From Salipaludibacillus daqingensis (GTDB lineage: Bacteria; Bacillota; Bacilli; Bacillales; Salisediminibacteriaceae), in assembly GCF_029891575.1 (NCBI RefSeq), contig NZ_JARZHF010000013.1:1-64000 (forward strand): 64,000 bases of DNA, written 5' to 3'. A program made the position numbers and the translations under genes. Under the pieces are notes generated by a model, which saw only the letters and a program-made list of their open reading frames with translations, was not told the DNA's origin and did no database searches. Within the stretch, counting starts at the first letter, position 1, and each line of letters starts with the position of its first letter. Positions 18,184 to 26,895 of this stretch are shown here, one piece after another.

Positions 18184-18972
18184 ATGAATTGTTCAAAATG
18201 TGGACACGAATTAAGCCCGAATGACAAGTTTTGTATGAAGTGCGGCCATCCCGTAAAGACAGAGGAAGAAACGGCAGCGACGACGGTGGACTCAGCCGAA
18301 CAAACGGTTGTGGTTCAACCAGAACAAACGAACAAGCAGAGTTCCAATGAATATGTTGAAAAGTCTAAAGAAACAGCCATCAATTATTGGAATTTTGTCA
18401 AGGCCAATTTAATGGCTCCAACGCAGCGAGGTCTAGCCAACACCAACAATGATTTTATTTATGCTTACATCAACATTGCCATTTACGGAATATTCTTCGG
18501 CCTTGGGACTTATTTTCAAGCAAGAGCTACGCCCCTTTCCTTTTTCGGTGGTGAGATCAGCTTTGGAAGCACCTTTTTCTCGATGTTCTTTTACTCTGTT
18601 GCCTCATTAATGATCGGAGCGGTCCTTGTTTTCGGTGTTTCAAAGTTTCTTCTAAAAATGGATCAACTCTCTTTCCATGATGTATTAGCTCGATTCGGGG
18701 CCATAATGACCGTACCTGTGGCATTATCAGGTCTTTATTTCTTAGCTGCGATCCCTGGATTGCACACATTTCTAGGATTTGTTTCCTTGCTTCTTTTAGC
18801 TGGGATTCATATTGCCCTCATTCTAACGTTGTTCTCCTTCAGAGATCAGGCAAAGGCAACGTTTGACCCCATTTACGCATTATTTATCGTATTTATAGGA
18901 TACGCCATATTCATTGCCCTTACTGCAGATATTTTTATCCAACACTTTATCGGTGGATTACTTCCATTTTAA
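18184..18972 (+). CDS. Zinc-ribbon, multi-pass membrane protein
   Basis: The 262-residue product starts with a zinc ribbon (CSKCG...CMKCG, residues 3-22), then a Thr/Gln-rich linker and five or so membrane segments from about residue 95. The second half resembles Yip1/DUF-type integral membrane proteins in its hydrophobic pattern. The start has GGGAAGAG upstream. Zinc-ribbon membrane proteins often sit beside Tad or kinase genes in Bacillales; no biochemical role is known to me. Confidence 0.7.
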   Translation: MNCSKCGHELSPNDKFCMKCGHPVKTEEETAATTVDSAEQTVVVQPEQTNKQSSNEYVEKSKETAINYWNFVKANLMAPTQRGLANTNNDFIYAYINIAIYGIFFGLGTYFQARATPLSFFGGEISFGSTFFSMFFYSVASLMIGAVLVFGVSKFLLKMDQLSFHDVLARFGAIMTVPVALSGLYFLAAIPGLHTFLGFVSLLLLAGIHIALILTLFSFRDQAKATFDPIYALFIVFIGYAIFIALTADIFIQHFIGGLLPF

Positions 18973-18987
18973 TCGTGTAGGAATTCC

Positions 18988-19029
18988 AGACCGTCTCATG
19001 ACGAGATTTCCTCCTTTGTGAGGCGGTCT
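18988..19029 (+). terminator. Hairpin between zinc-ribbon and EssB-like genes
   Basis: AGACCGTCTCA pairs with TGAGGCGGTCT (one G-T pair), with an 18-base loop. There is no proper T run after it, so it may be an attenuator or RNA-processing/stability element inside the operon rather than a full terminator. Confidence 0.45.
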
Positions 19030-19077
19030 TTAAATTGATCATTAAGTAGATACAACAGAAGAAAAGGAGGAAGGAAC

Positions 19078-20553
19078 ATGCCTGTACAAAAGTCCGTTGT
19101 CATTGATAAAGCAACGTTTTCGTATTCTTCGGAGCATGTGAATGTGTCTTTTAGCAGGGACGAAACGAAAGTTGTTGAAAAAGAGCAATTAGCCGAGTTA
19201 TCAAAGCCTCATTCACTTTTTTTAACGTGTGAGAGGGACGAATTAACAGGGGATCACGTGTCTCTTACTTACCGAGTGCCTGAATCGTATTTTTTATTAA
19301 AAGAATGGCACCAAGCTCCTGACTCTGTTAAACAACGCATATCCTTGGCACTGTTGGCGGTTAGAAATACAGCAGGAACGCAATTCACTACATATCTTCA
19401 TCCAGCTAATGTGTTTGCAACAAAAACGGGTGAAGTGAAATTTGCTCACCGAGGAATTCGTTCCGTATTACCGCCAGAAAAAATAGAAGGAAAGGCATTT
19501 GTGTTTCAAATGAAATGTCTCGTTCTTTCCTTTTTATCTGGTCATCCATATGAAGGCTTGCTAAAGAAGGGTGTCGCAGCCTATTCTTATGACCACTCTC
19601 CCATATCCATGGAAGTTCGAAAAGTTAAATCTCTGCACCAACTGGAAGAGGTGTTAAAAAGGTCGTACAAGCAGAAAGTGGGAACTGAGAAGAAGGTTTC
19701 TAATACGCATGTAAAAAATCCAAGTCAAAAGAAAAATAACATCGTCCCACCTGCACCAGTGACACCAAACAAAAGCTCCCCACCAGAGGAGAAAAGGACA
19801 GATGAAAAAGAAAAGCGTGTGTCTGGGCTTCCTCTTATCCCGCTGCTAGGGGCCATGGCCATTGGAATCATCATTGGCGCGGTTGGGAACTATTCGCTTC
19901 AATCACGTCCTAATGCAGAAATAGCAACGAACGTCATCGATGAAAATCAACAAATGGAACAGGATTCGAATGAGCAAGTATCGGAATTAGAAGAACAGCT
20001 TGTTAGAAATGAACGATTACTAGCAAGCTATCAGCTGATGGGGCAGGGCAATAACGAAGAGGCTATCGCTTCGTTTGAAGCAGCTGAGGATCTCTCAGAA
20101 ACTGACATAGAAGTTCTAGCTAGTCTTTATTTATCCCTTGATACCCCTGAGGATGTCGTTATGGCATATGAATTGGATAGCACTTTAGCCAGACCAGTGG
20201 CAACACAGCTTGTAAGTCAAAATACAGAGGAAGCGAATGAAGCCCTCCTCGGTATGGAGAGCCATTCCCCTCCTATTTTAATTGAGCAGGCCTGGCTTGA
20301 AAATGATTATGACACGGTGCTTATACTTCAGGAGGAGGAACTAAGGGAAGACGACCGTGCTCAATCTCTCGCTGTCAATGCTCATTTGGCTAATGGAGAT
20401 TTTAACGAAGCTCTCTCTTTAGCTGAATCCGTTGACAGTACGAGTCTTCAAATCAGTGTGATCGAGGCGCAGATTGCAGAGCTTGAAAACGATGAAGATC
20501 GTGAGGAAGCTATTGAAAGTTTATTAGAACAAATTGAAGCATTAGAAGAGTAA
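19078..20553 (+). CDS. EssB/YukC-like protein (type VII secretion family) in Tad locus
   Basis: The 491-residue product has a soluble N-terminal domain (about 1-205) with the EssB/YukC pattern (YLHPANVFATKTGEVKFAH, RSVLPPE), then a basic linker, one membrane helix (LIPLLGAMAIGIIIGAVG) and an extracellular C-terminal part rich in short helical repeats. In EssB the N-terminal part has a pseudokinase fold and bridges the T7SS complex. No EsxA, EssC or YukD gene is present, so here it may serve the Tad machine. The ATG has AGGAGG upstream. Assignment rests on architecture and motif similarity. Confidence 0.65.
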   Translation: MPVQKSVVIDKATFSYSSEHVNVSFSRDETKVVEKEQLAELSKPHSLFLTCERDELTGDHVSLTYRVPESYFLLKEWHQAPDSVKQRISLALLAVRNTAGTQFTTYLHPANVFATKTGEVKFAHRGIRSVLPPEKIEGKAFVFQMKCLVLSFLSGHPYEGLLKKGVAAYSYDHSPISMEVRKVKSLHQLEEVLKRSYKQKVGTEKKVSNTHVKNPSQKKNNIVPPAPVTPNKSSPPEEKRTDEKEKRVSGLPLIPLLGAMAIGIIIGAVGNYSLQSRPNAEIATNVIDENQQMEQDSNEQVSELEEQLVRNERLLASYQLMGQGNNEEAIASFEAAEDLSETDIEVLASLYLSLDTPEDVVMAYELDSTLARPVATQLVSQNTEEANEALLGMESHSPPILIEQAWLENDYDTVLILQEEELREDDRAQSLAVNAHLANGDFNEALSLAESVDSTSLQISVIEAQIAELENDEDREEAIESLLEQIEALEE

Positions 20554-20961
20554 ATGTAGATAGGGTGTTGACCGCTTCCAGACCCAAAGAAGAATTTTAC
20601 GTTTTCCACAACACTTTTCTTTTATTAAAGTATGCAAAAAAACTTGTGTGTATCTTATTGAAGATCCTTTTAATAAAGGAATACTGACTTATAAGGAAAG
20701 AGGATCAATATGGTATTAAAGACAAAGAAAGATAATTTGTCAAAAGTTTTTTTCATTCAAAAAAACGAGCCAGAGAATATTCATCTGACTCGTTTTTCTA
20801 TACCATCTTGATATCATCAGCTGTAGGAAAGAGCGACAATCGCAATGAACCCGGGAGGAAATTGGCCATCGATACTGATTTCGGATCTAGTTATATAAAA
20901 GGATGTTCCACATGTATTTTGGGACTCCCTCAAAATCTATTCACAAAAAATAGATAATAAA
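20554..20961. other. Intergenic region between Tad locus and pepV
   Basis: 408 bases. The only clear element is the hairpin at 20757-20797. A 33-codon frame at 20710 with GAGGA upstream overlaps this hairpin and is not counted as a gene. Confidence 0.4.
20757..20797. terminator. Bidirectional terminator
   Basis: AAAACGAGCCAGA pairs with TCTGACTCGTTTT with one mismatch. A run of A's lies to the left and T's to the right, so it can end both the Tad transcript and pepV on the minus strand. Confidence 0.7.
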
Positions 20962-22386
20962 CTATTCGTCCATATTTGCTAATAGATAAATAGCATGGGC
21001 GTAGATGGCTGTTGCTTTTAAGAGGTCATCTACTTCAATATACTCATCTTTTTGGTGTGCTGTCATGATCTTGCCAGGAAATACAGCGCCATAGGCGACA
21101 CAGTTAGGTAATAAACTAGCATACGTATTACCTCCACTTGAAAGCAGCGTCGGTTCCAAATTGGTTTCTGCCTGATAAGCGGTTTGAAGTGCTTGAATCA
21201 TCGGTGTATGTTGATCCACGTGATGCGGGTTTTTATTGCGTAATTCTTTAAGAGAAAAATGATATTTTTCTGAAGTCTCAGCCAAGCGTCTTTCTATTAT
21301 TTCTGCTTCGGCACTAACAGGGTAGCGAATGTTTAGCTGTACGAAACCTTCTTGATTTTCGTAATCGAAAATTGCCGGATTTACGGTCAATGGTCCGGTT
21401 ACTTCATCCGTATGATGAACCCCTAACTTCTCTCCATAATGTTCCTTATAAAACTTGTCATCGATAAATGATAAATAAGTTTGACTTCGTTTATCAAACG
21501 ATAAATTCACGAGAAAGTGAGCCAAAGCTACTGGAGCATTTATTCCTTTAAACGGTTCCATGCTGTGCGCAGACTGACCATATAACGTAAGCGTTGCACC
21601 TTGTCCGTTCGCAGAAGTAGAAATGTCGCCACGAAGATCATTTTTCTTTAAGTATGCTCTGTAGTTTTTCTCTAACTCTAGAACATCTCCTAGTACCATT
21701 GCTGTCACAGTTTCAGGAACCATATTCGGTCGTTCACCTGCTGAAAAAGATAAGAGTCGGAGAGGGCTAAAGGTTTCGTCACTCTCTTCTGTTTTAGGAT
21801 TTAACACGCACTTCACGTGCATTTGCCCTTTTTCAGCATGGATAATCGGAAACATCGCATCTGGAGCAAAACCTGCGACGGGATGAGATTCCACTTCACG
21901 GTATTTTTTCAAGCAACTCATGCCACTTTCTTCGTCTGTTCCAAAAATCATTCGTACATTTCGTTTCATCGGGACTTCCATTTCTTTCAGCAATTTCAAA
22001 GCATAAAAAGCAGCCATTGTTGGACCTTTGTCATCAATCGCTCCACGAGCAAATAACTTACCGTTTCGAATCGTTGGTTCAAATGGAGGGGATGTCCATT
22101 CACCTGTTGCAGGGACGACATCTAAATGTCCGAGAACCGCAATATGTTCTTCTGCTTCAGCTGGACCATACTCTGCATATCCATAATATCCGTGATGATT
22201 CGTTGTACGAAATCCCTCTTTAGAAGAAAGTTCGAGCATGAAATCTAGTGCCCTTGCTACTCGCGGCCCCATCGGTTTTCCATCTGAAGCAGAAGCAATG
22301 TCTTTCGTACTCTCTATTTCTAGTAAATGATTTAAATCGTTAAATAAATGGTCTTTTCGTTTCAAAACCTCTTCATGCCAATTCAT
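20962..22386 (-). CDS. pepV: Dipeptidase PepV (M20 metallopeptidase)
   Basis: The 474-residue cytosolic zinc dipeptidase shows the M20 motifs: GHLDVVPATGEW, FARGAIDDKGP and FGTDEESG, plus a C-terminal HQKDE. It cleaves unspecific dipeptides, mainly with hydrophobic N-terminal residues. ATG 22386 is used, with GGAG nine bases upstream; the TTG at 22395 is too close to that site. The length is usual for PepV. The gene stands alone. Confidence 0.92.
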   Translation of the reverse strand: MNWHEEVLKRKDHLFNDLNHLLEIESTKDIASASDGKPMGPRVARALDFMLELSSKEGFRTTNHHGYYGYAEYGPAEAEEHIAVLGHLDVVPATGEWTSPPFEPTIRNGKLFARGAIDDKGPTMAAFYALKLLKEMEVPMKRNVRMIFGTDEESGMSCLKKYREVESHPVAGFAPDAMFPIIHAEKGQMHVKCVLNPKTEESDETFSPLRLLSFSAGERPNMVPETVTAMVLGDVLELEKNYRAYLKKNDLRGDISTSANGQGATLTLYGQSAHSMEPFKGINAPVALAHFLVNLSFDKRSQTYLSFIDDKFYKEHYGEKLGVHHTDEVTGPLTVNPAIFDYENQEGFVQLNIRYPVSAEAEIIERRLAETSEKYHFSLKELRNKNPHHVDQHTPMIQALQTAYQAETNLEPTLLSSGGNTYASLLPNCVAYGAVFPGKIMTAHQKDEYIEVDDLLKATAIYAHAIYLLANMDE

Positions 22387-22905
22387 CAACAACAACTCCT
22401 ATAACAATCTATGTATTTGCAAGCCTCCCCATTATAACAAAAACCTTGAAAATTTGGTGGATAGGGGAGGTTATAAAAAAGGAGTGTACCTCCGAAAAGT
22501 ACTTAGGAGATACACTCATGTTCATCGCTCATTGAAACTGGGGAAGATGTTCTTTATCGAGATGCTCGGAAAAGCAACGTATGAAGCGTTGCATAAAGAT
22601 AAATGTCAAACCTCTTAAGCTTTCATCGATGTAGCTAGCTCTAGCATTTCGTATTTTCAAGAAACGGTAAAGATGTTCCGGGGTTATAGGTATAAGGGTT
22701 AGAAGGAGAAACAAGTTCCTAATTAGGAACGCAGTGTTCCATACGTTTATTGGAGGAGAAAAATATGTTTTCAAAACATGGAAAAGCACTCGCTCGATAA
22801 CCATCGAACAAGTGCTTTTATAAAATGTTTTCACTATTATTAATATATGTCAGTGCTTCATTTAAAAATTTACGTAAATGCCAATCACCATACCAGTTAA
22901 TTTAA
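22387..22905. other. Intergenic region upstream of pepV
   Basis: 519 bases. It contains an imperfect hairpin at about 22481-22516 (GAGTGTA with TACACTC), a small GCAACG/CGTTGC hairpin near 22573 and a terminator-like hairpin at 22782-22819. An 11-codon frame (ATG near 22765, with GGAGGAGA upstream) reads into the last hairpin. No supported gene. Confidence 0.35.
22782..22819. terminator. Terminator-like hairpin downstream of thioesterase gene
   Basis: AAAAGCACT and TCGAT pair with ATCGA and AGTGCTTTT around a 3-base internal mismatch. It lies 87 bases downstream of the thioesterase gene (minus strand) and can end its transcript. Confidence 0.6.
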
Positions 22906-23388
22906 TTAGCTTTCTGTAAATTTCTTAGACATGACGACTCCAACTACTTCCCCTTTTGCGCAAAGCTGGCCGTTTGCATAAACTTCTGTATGTACTTTCC
23001 ATTTCTTCGGGTGAATCGCTTCCACTTTGCCAATGGCTTTTAATGGCACACCATGGGGCGTCGGTTTCAAATAGTCCACGTGCAACGAAGCCGTCACAAA
23101 CCTCGGAGGTTCCGCGCCGTCTCCAAGTTCATGTCCATTTTGTCTATGTAACGCAAGAGCAGCTGATCCTGTACCGTGACAATCGATTAAAGAAGCCATT
23201 AATCCACCATAAACAAATCCAGGCAAAGCCATGTGTTCATCTCGTGGTGTATAGATGGTAACCGTATGATCCCCATCCCAGCCAGTCTTTAGCTGAAGTC
23301 CATCTTTGTTAAGTCTGCCACAACCGTAACACCATGCGAAATCGTCCGAATAGTAATCTTGCACAGCATATTCGACCTTATCAACCAT
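22906..23388 (-). CDS. PaaI-like hotdog-fold thioesterase
   Basis: The 160-residue protein has a central hotdog pattern (MALPGFVYGGLMASLIDCHG) with the conserved Gly-rich helix start, and the later strand HVDYLKPTPHG. The N-terminus has CYGCG, a feature of one group of acyl-CoA thioesterases. It probably hydrolyses an acyl-CoA; the substrate is unknown. Strong AAAGGAGGG ribosome site, and a possible promoter upstream (TTACAA at 23435-23440 and TATACT at 23411-23416 on the minus strand, 18-base spacer). Confidence 0.8.
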   Translation of the reverse strand: MVDKVEYAVQDYYSDDFAWCYGCGRLNKDGLQLKTGWDGDHTVTIYTPRDEHMALPGFVYGGLMASLIDCHGTGSAALALHRQNGHELGDGAEPPRFVTASLHVDYLKPTPHGVPLKAIGKVEAIHPKKWKVHTEVYANGQLCAKGEVVGVVMSKKFTES

Positions 23389-23410
23389 ATATAAACCCTC
23401 CTTTTAAAAA

Positions 23411-23440
23411 AGTATATCATAGGAAATGGTATATTTGTAA
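23411..23440 (-). promoter_or_regulatory. Possible sigma-A promoter of thioesterase gene
   Basis: Read on the minus strand: TTACAA (-35 like, 23440-23435), an 18-base spacer and TATACT (23416-23411), about 23 bases before the start codon. Confidence 0.4.
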
Positions 23441-23580
23441 GCGTTATCACTATAGTGGGGAAGACGTGATTATTTGGGGATACCGTGAATCAATTATTAA
23501 ATGAAGTGGAATGTAACTTGAAGGGATGACGTTTTATGTGCATGTAAGTGAGAGTAATCTATCATATTTAAAAAATTAGC

Positions 23581-23730
23581 AAGTGTAACTAAATCGGGGA
23601 TAAGTGCTACAAGATGGAGAGGTAGGGCAAAAAGTTCGAGTGTGGGAAGCGCCACAAAATAAGGACTAAGTGCAACATGTTTGAGCCGAAACGCAACAAA
23701 ATTAATATGAACGCAACAACATAGCTAAGA
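23581..23730 (+). repeat. Degenerate 21-bp tandem repeat, unit core AAGTGCAACAAAAT
   Basis: Related units begin near 23581, 23602, 23623, 23647, 23668, 23689 and 23710, so most steps are 21 bases. The best copies read AAGCGCCACAAAAT, AAGTGCAACATGTT and AAACGCAACAAAAT. A lone related unit (GGTGCAACAAAAT) sits near 23946. The spacing equals seven codons, but the frames contain stops. Confidence 0.55.
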
Positions 23731-24112
23731 AAGCAAAAAAGACCTTCACATATTCTGATGACGTGATTATTCCAAGTGAATAAGAGCACCAAAACAATGA
23801 AAGGAAGATGAAAAATAGTAATTTTTATGGATGAGGTAATTCCATTTCAAATAGTTATTTAAAAGGAAACCATTTTTATCAATATAGCAGAAACACCTAT
23901 AAAATAGCCTGAACAGCATTGCTCTCACACCCTTTTATGAACTAGGGTGCAACAAAATATGGAAATTATGCATAAAATGATATTTTATTTATAAATGACA
24001 ATGATCAAATTGCTTGTTAATCTGGTTCTTGAATATAGGTATCAGTCTAGAGTAGAATCTTTGTTAAGAAATAGCGTATAAAATAAACTTAGAAGCAACG
24101 AGGTGATTGGTT

Positions 24113-24511
24113 TTGGAAGAAGAAAAGGATGTAAAGAATCACTTACTTCAACTAGAAAAAACACTATTAGAACCTGAAGTTCGCTCAAATCCACAAGAAA
24201 TCAAAAAACTGTTAGCGAAAGATTTTTTCGAGTTCGGAAGTTCAGGACGTATTTGGCGGTTAGATGATCAGATTGGAGACGGAGGACTTAACAAACAAAA
24301 CCATAGGAAACTATCTCTATATGATCTTGACGTAAATTTGTTAGCTAATGACGTTGCATTCGTTACTTATAAAGTGAATGATGAAACGAGAAAACAACAT
24401 ACGTTGCGGAGTTCGATATGGAAAAAAATAGAAGGGGAGTGGCGGATGTATTTCCACCAAGGGACAATCATCCAAGAGGTGAACGACTATCATGACTTTT
24501 CACTGATATAA
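24113..24511 (+). CDS. DUF4440/SnoaL-like protein
   Basis: A 132-residue soluble protein with the cone-shaped NTF2-like pattern: an N-terminal helix pair, LAKDFFEFGSSGRIW, and later strands ending SSIWKKIEGEWRMYFHQGT. The final tryptophan-containing strand is typical of DUF4440. Function unknown; family members are small enzymes or binding proteins. TTG 24113 is chosen because AGGTG (24101-24105) lies 7 bases upstream; TTG 24107 is possible. Probably in one transcript with the next gene. Confidence 0.65.
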   Translation: MEEEKDVKNHLLQLEKTLLEPEVRSNPQEIKKLLAKDFFEFGSSGRIWRLDDQIGDGGLNKQNHRKLSLYDLDVNLLANDVAFVTYKVNDETRKQHTLRSSIWKKIEGEWRMYFHQGTIIQEVNDYHDFSLI

Positions 24512-24576
24512 AAAGGGAAGCATAGAAGCAAGACGTATGATCATGAAACGCCTTTAAACCATGAAGGAGGAAAACG

Positions 24577-24876
24577 ATGGATCACGTAAATAGTGCTTTG
24601 AATACAATTTTGGAAGACTGGAAACGAATGCAGAAAACAGAAGGAGATGAAGGAGAGGAAGCGGCGGAGCGATTTGAAACGAACTTCTATCGATTTAGTG
24701 AAGAGTTTAAGCGCTGGTTCCAACAGCTAGATCATCCACCTCAAACATTGGAAGAACTAGAAGAGATGGAAGAGGTTAAAAGGATACAACAATCACTACC
24801 TGATCCTCTCCAATTGAACTTCACTATTGAGATGGAAGAAATCATCGATGGTATCGAAACAAAACGGTATGATTGA
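24577..24876 (+). CDS. Hypothetical acidic helical protein, 99 aa
   Basis: The 99-residue product is strongly acidic and predicted mostly helical ([21 protein letters not shown], then [16 protein letters not shown]). It has no membrane segment or Cys. The ribosome site GAAGGAGGAAAA lies before the ATG. The terminator at 24913 follows directly. I do not recognise the family. Confidence 0.55.
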   Translation: MDHVNSALNTILEDWKRMQKTEGDEGEEAAERFETNFYRFSEEFKRWFQQLDHPPQTLEELEEMEEVKRIQQSLPDPLQLNFTIEMEEIIDGIETKRYD

Positions 24877-24912
24877 ACAAATGTAAGCATAAAAAGAAAA
24901 TGAATTCCATTC

Positions 24913-24948
24913 AAAAACACGGAGTCTCACATAGATTCGGTGTTTTTT
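24913..24948 (+). terminator. Intrinsic terminator
   Basis: AAAAACAC pairs with GTGTTTTT, extended inward by a partly paired 7-base segment, then T's. It ends the DUF4440/hypothetical pair. Confidence 0.7.
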
Positions 24949-25037
24949 GTGTGGAATTCAGAGAATTTATTGTTATTGTCTTGAACCAAAGTGACCACAT
25001 TAGTAATGATGAAATAGGTATAAAAGATCATATTTTG

Positions 25038-25066
25038 TTGATAATTGTCGGAATTACCAATATAAT
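25038..25066 (+). promoter_or_regulatory. Sigma-A promoter of hemAT
   Basis: TTGATA (25038-25043), a 17-base spacer and a perfect TATAAT (25061-25066). It lies 44 bases before the TTG start of hemAT and well inside the longest possible reading frame, which supports the shorter start. Confidence 0.75.
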
Positions 25067-25109
25067 AATCTTACTAAAACAAAAAGGTGAAAGTGGAAGG
25101 GGTATTGTA

Positions 25110-26411
25110 TTGAGTCTGTTAAGCATTTTCCAAACTAAAAAAGTAAGAAACCAATCAGATTTATCTTTTAATGGTAAGGTTATCATAGACCCGCCATCAA
25201 AAGAAGCTAAGCAACAATTAATGTTAACACAAATAGCAGAAGAAGATCTGCATGTATTGCAATCGATGAAACCATTGATAGAAGAGAATCTGGATCAGGT
25301 AATGGATGAATTCTATGATAAGTTGTTAGCTGTGCCTGACTTAGAAAGAATTATCAAAAAACATAGTTCAACAGACCGTTTGAAAAAAACATTGCGCACT
25401 CATATTATCGAAATATTTGATGGTGTAATAAATGAGGAGTTTTACCAAAAAAGAGAAATAGTAGCTAAAGTTCACCTTATGATTGGACTAACTCCTAAAT
25501 GGTATATGGCTTCTTTTCAAAGCTTAACTCTTTCCATGATAAAAATCGTTGTTGAAAATATTCAACTCCCAAACGAACAAAAAATAGCACTCGGTGCCAT
25601 AACAAAAATGTTAAATTTTGAACAACAGCTCGTTTTAGATGCTTATGAAAAAGAGAATGTATTAAAAACGCAAGCGGGTGAAGATAAAGTTAAACAAGAT
25701 TTAAAAAATAAAATAACGTCCATTACAGAAGAACTAGCAGCCCTTTCAGAAGAAACGTCAGCATCTGTTGAGCAATTAGTTCATACTAGTAATGACGTTA
25801 GTGATACGATTATAAATAGCTCAACAAAAGCAGAACAGACAAAAAATATTGCGTTAGATAGTAGCTCAAGCATGGATAAATTAGCTAGTGGGATGGATAA
25901 TTTAAAAGATAAATCTTATGTGATGAATGACCTAACTGTGAAGTTAATCGATTCTTCTGAGGAAATAAAAAGGGTTATCGGAATTGTAAAAGGGATTGCA
26001 GATCAAACGAATCTATTAGCCTTGAATTCGGCAATTGAAGCAGCTAGAGCTGGAGAGTATGGGAAAGGTTTTGCAGTTGTTGCTGATGAAGTACGTAAGT
26101 TAGCAGATCAGACAAAAAATTCAGTAGAAACAATTGAGTCATTAGTTGAAAAATCATCTTCATATATTTCCAAAGTCAATCACGCCATTGAAGAAGTTAA
26201 TCAATTGATAGAAGTCGGTTCTGAAGAAACATCAACGACTGCTGATTCTTTTCAACAAATTATAGACTCAATGACTGAAGGAACCAAATTCGTTAATGAA
26301 GCTGAAAAAGAATTCAAGTCATTATTAACCGTTATGCAAGAGATAGGTGATGCCTCTACAAGAGTAGCAGAATCAGCGGAAGACCTTAATGAAACAGCGA
26401 AGGAAATATAA
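25110..26411 (+). CDS. hemAT: HemAT-type haem-based aerotaxis transducer
   Basis: The 433-residue soluble chemoreceptor has a globin-coupled sensor domain (about 30-190) with the proximal histidine His122 in [15 protein letters not shown], matching His123 of B. subtilis HemAT. A methyl-accepting signalling domain follows, with the hairpin-tip motif [23 protein letters not shown] shortened to its core [18 protein letters not shown]. It senses oxygen and signals to CheA. The frame is open upstream to 24873, but TTG 25110 has AAGGGG seven bases before it, matches the family's length (432) and lies just after a good promoter. Confidence 0.92.
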   Translation: MSLLSIFQTKKVRNQSDLSFNGKVIIDPPSKEAKQQLMLTQIAEEDLHVLQSMKPLIEENLDQVMDEFYDKLLAVPDLERIIKKHSSTDRLKKTLRTHIIEIFDGVINEEFYQKREIVAKVHLMIGLTPKWYMASFQSLTLSMIKIVVENIQLPNEQKIALGAITKMLNFEQQLVLDAYEKENVLKTQAGEDKVKQDLKNKITSITEELAALSEETSASVEQLVHTSNDVSDTIINSSTKAEQTKNIALDSSSSMDKLASGMDNLKDKSYVMNDLTVKLIDSSEEIKRVIGIVKGIADQTNLLALNSAIEAARAGEYGKGFAVVADEVRKLADQTKNSVETIESLVEKSSSYISKVNHAIEEVNQLIEVGSEETSTTADSFQQIIDSMTEGTKFVNEAEKEFKSLLTVMQEIGDASTRVAESAEDLNETAKEI

Positions 26412-26518
26412 AGCAACGAAAGAAAACGAATAACAGGAATAAGGATAAAGAAGGATGTTGTTTTTAAAGTATGTTTGTTAATCAAAGCTGAAGGCATAGT
26501 TTAATAATGCACATTTGC

Positions 26519-26558
26519 CTCTGGAACTTAGGATATTCCTAAGAATCAGAGTTTTTTT
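26519..26558 (+). terminator. Terminator of hemAT
   Basis: CTCTG and CTTAGGA pair with TCCTAAG and CAGAG around small internal loops, followed by seven T's. Confidence 0.75.
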
Positions 26559-26704
26559 GTTTAATAGAGTCTCAAATCTCTATAGATAAAATACTCTAAG
26601 TAAAATAGTTTGGAGGTCTTATATCGTCCGACTAAGGAAGAGCAGCGTAATTGGAAAAGGTGAAGAAACCACGATACAATTCATCAGAATAGATAAAAGA
26701 AAAT

Positions 26705-26739
26705 CGTGTGCTGATCTGACCATCAGTGCGCGTTTTTTT
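26705..26739 (+). terminator. Terminator-like hairpin
   Basis: CGTGTGCTGAT pairs with ATCAGTGCGCG (several G-T pairs) and is followed by seven T's. It lies 157 bases before the TraB-like gene, so it could end an unseen small transcript or act as a leader terminator. Confidence 0.55.
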
Positions 26740-26895
26740 ACTTTACAACGTAAAATATATAACTTACCATTAAGTGGGAATAATTGCATAATTAGCAACT
26801 TTTCCACATGTTTTTTCAAAAAACAGGAACTTTTGTCGCATCAAAACCGTATGAAAAGATGGAAATGTACACAGGAACAAAAGGGGATGGAAAAA

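Larger units (their letters stand above)
23389..24112. other. Intergenic region with degenerate 21-bp repeats
   Basis: 724 bases without a supported gene. Positions about 23581-23730 hold a degenerate 21-bp tandem repeat (separate entry). The rest is AT-rich, with no clear hairpin before the DUF4440-like gene. Confidence 0.4.
26412..26895. other. Intergenic region between hemAT and TraB-like gene
   Basis: 484 bases holding two hairpins with T runs (26519-26558 and 26705-26739). Between them, GGAGG at about 26611 is followed only by very short frames with stops. This may be the remnant of a small gene; nothing is supported. Confidence 0.35.

Noticed and set aside
19078-20553. A complete type VII secretion locus
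   Set aside because: Only the EssB-like gene is present; no WXG100, EssC, EsaA or YukD-like gene lies in the window.
20710-20811. A 33-codon frame with GAGGA upstream
   Set aside because: It runs through the bidirectional terminator at 20757-20797, whose A/T-rich stem creates the frame.
22529-22834. A 101-residue frame on the minus strand between pepV and the thioesterase gene
   Set aside because: It starts inside a terminator-like hairpin, has no ribosome site and only a vaguely transposase-like C-terminus that I could not support.
23581-23730. A CRISPR array
   Set aside because: The units are only about 14 similar bases in a 21-base period with no spacers of constant length and no cas genes.
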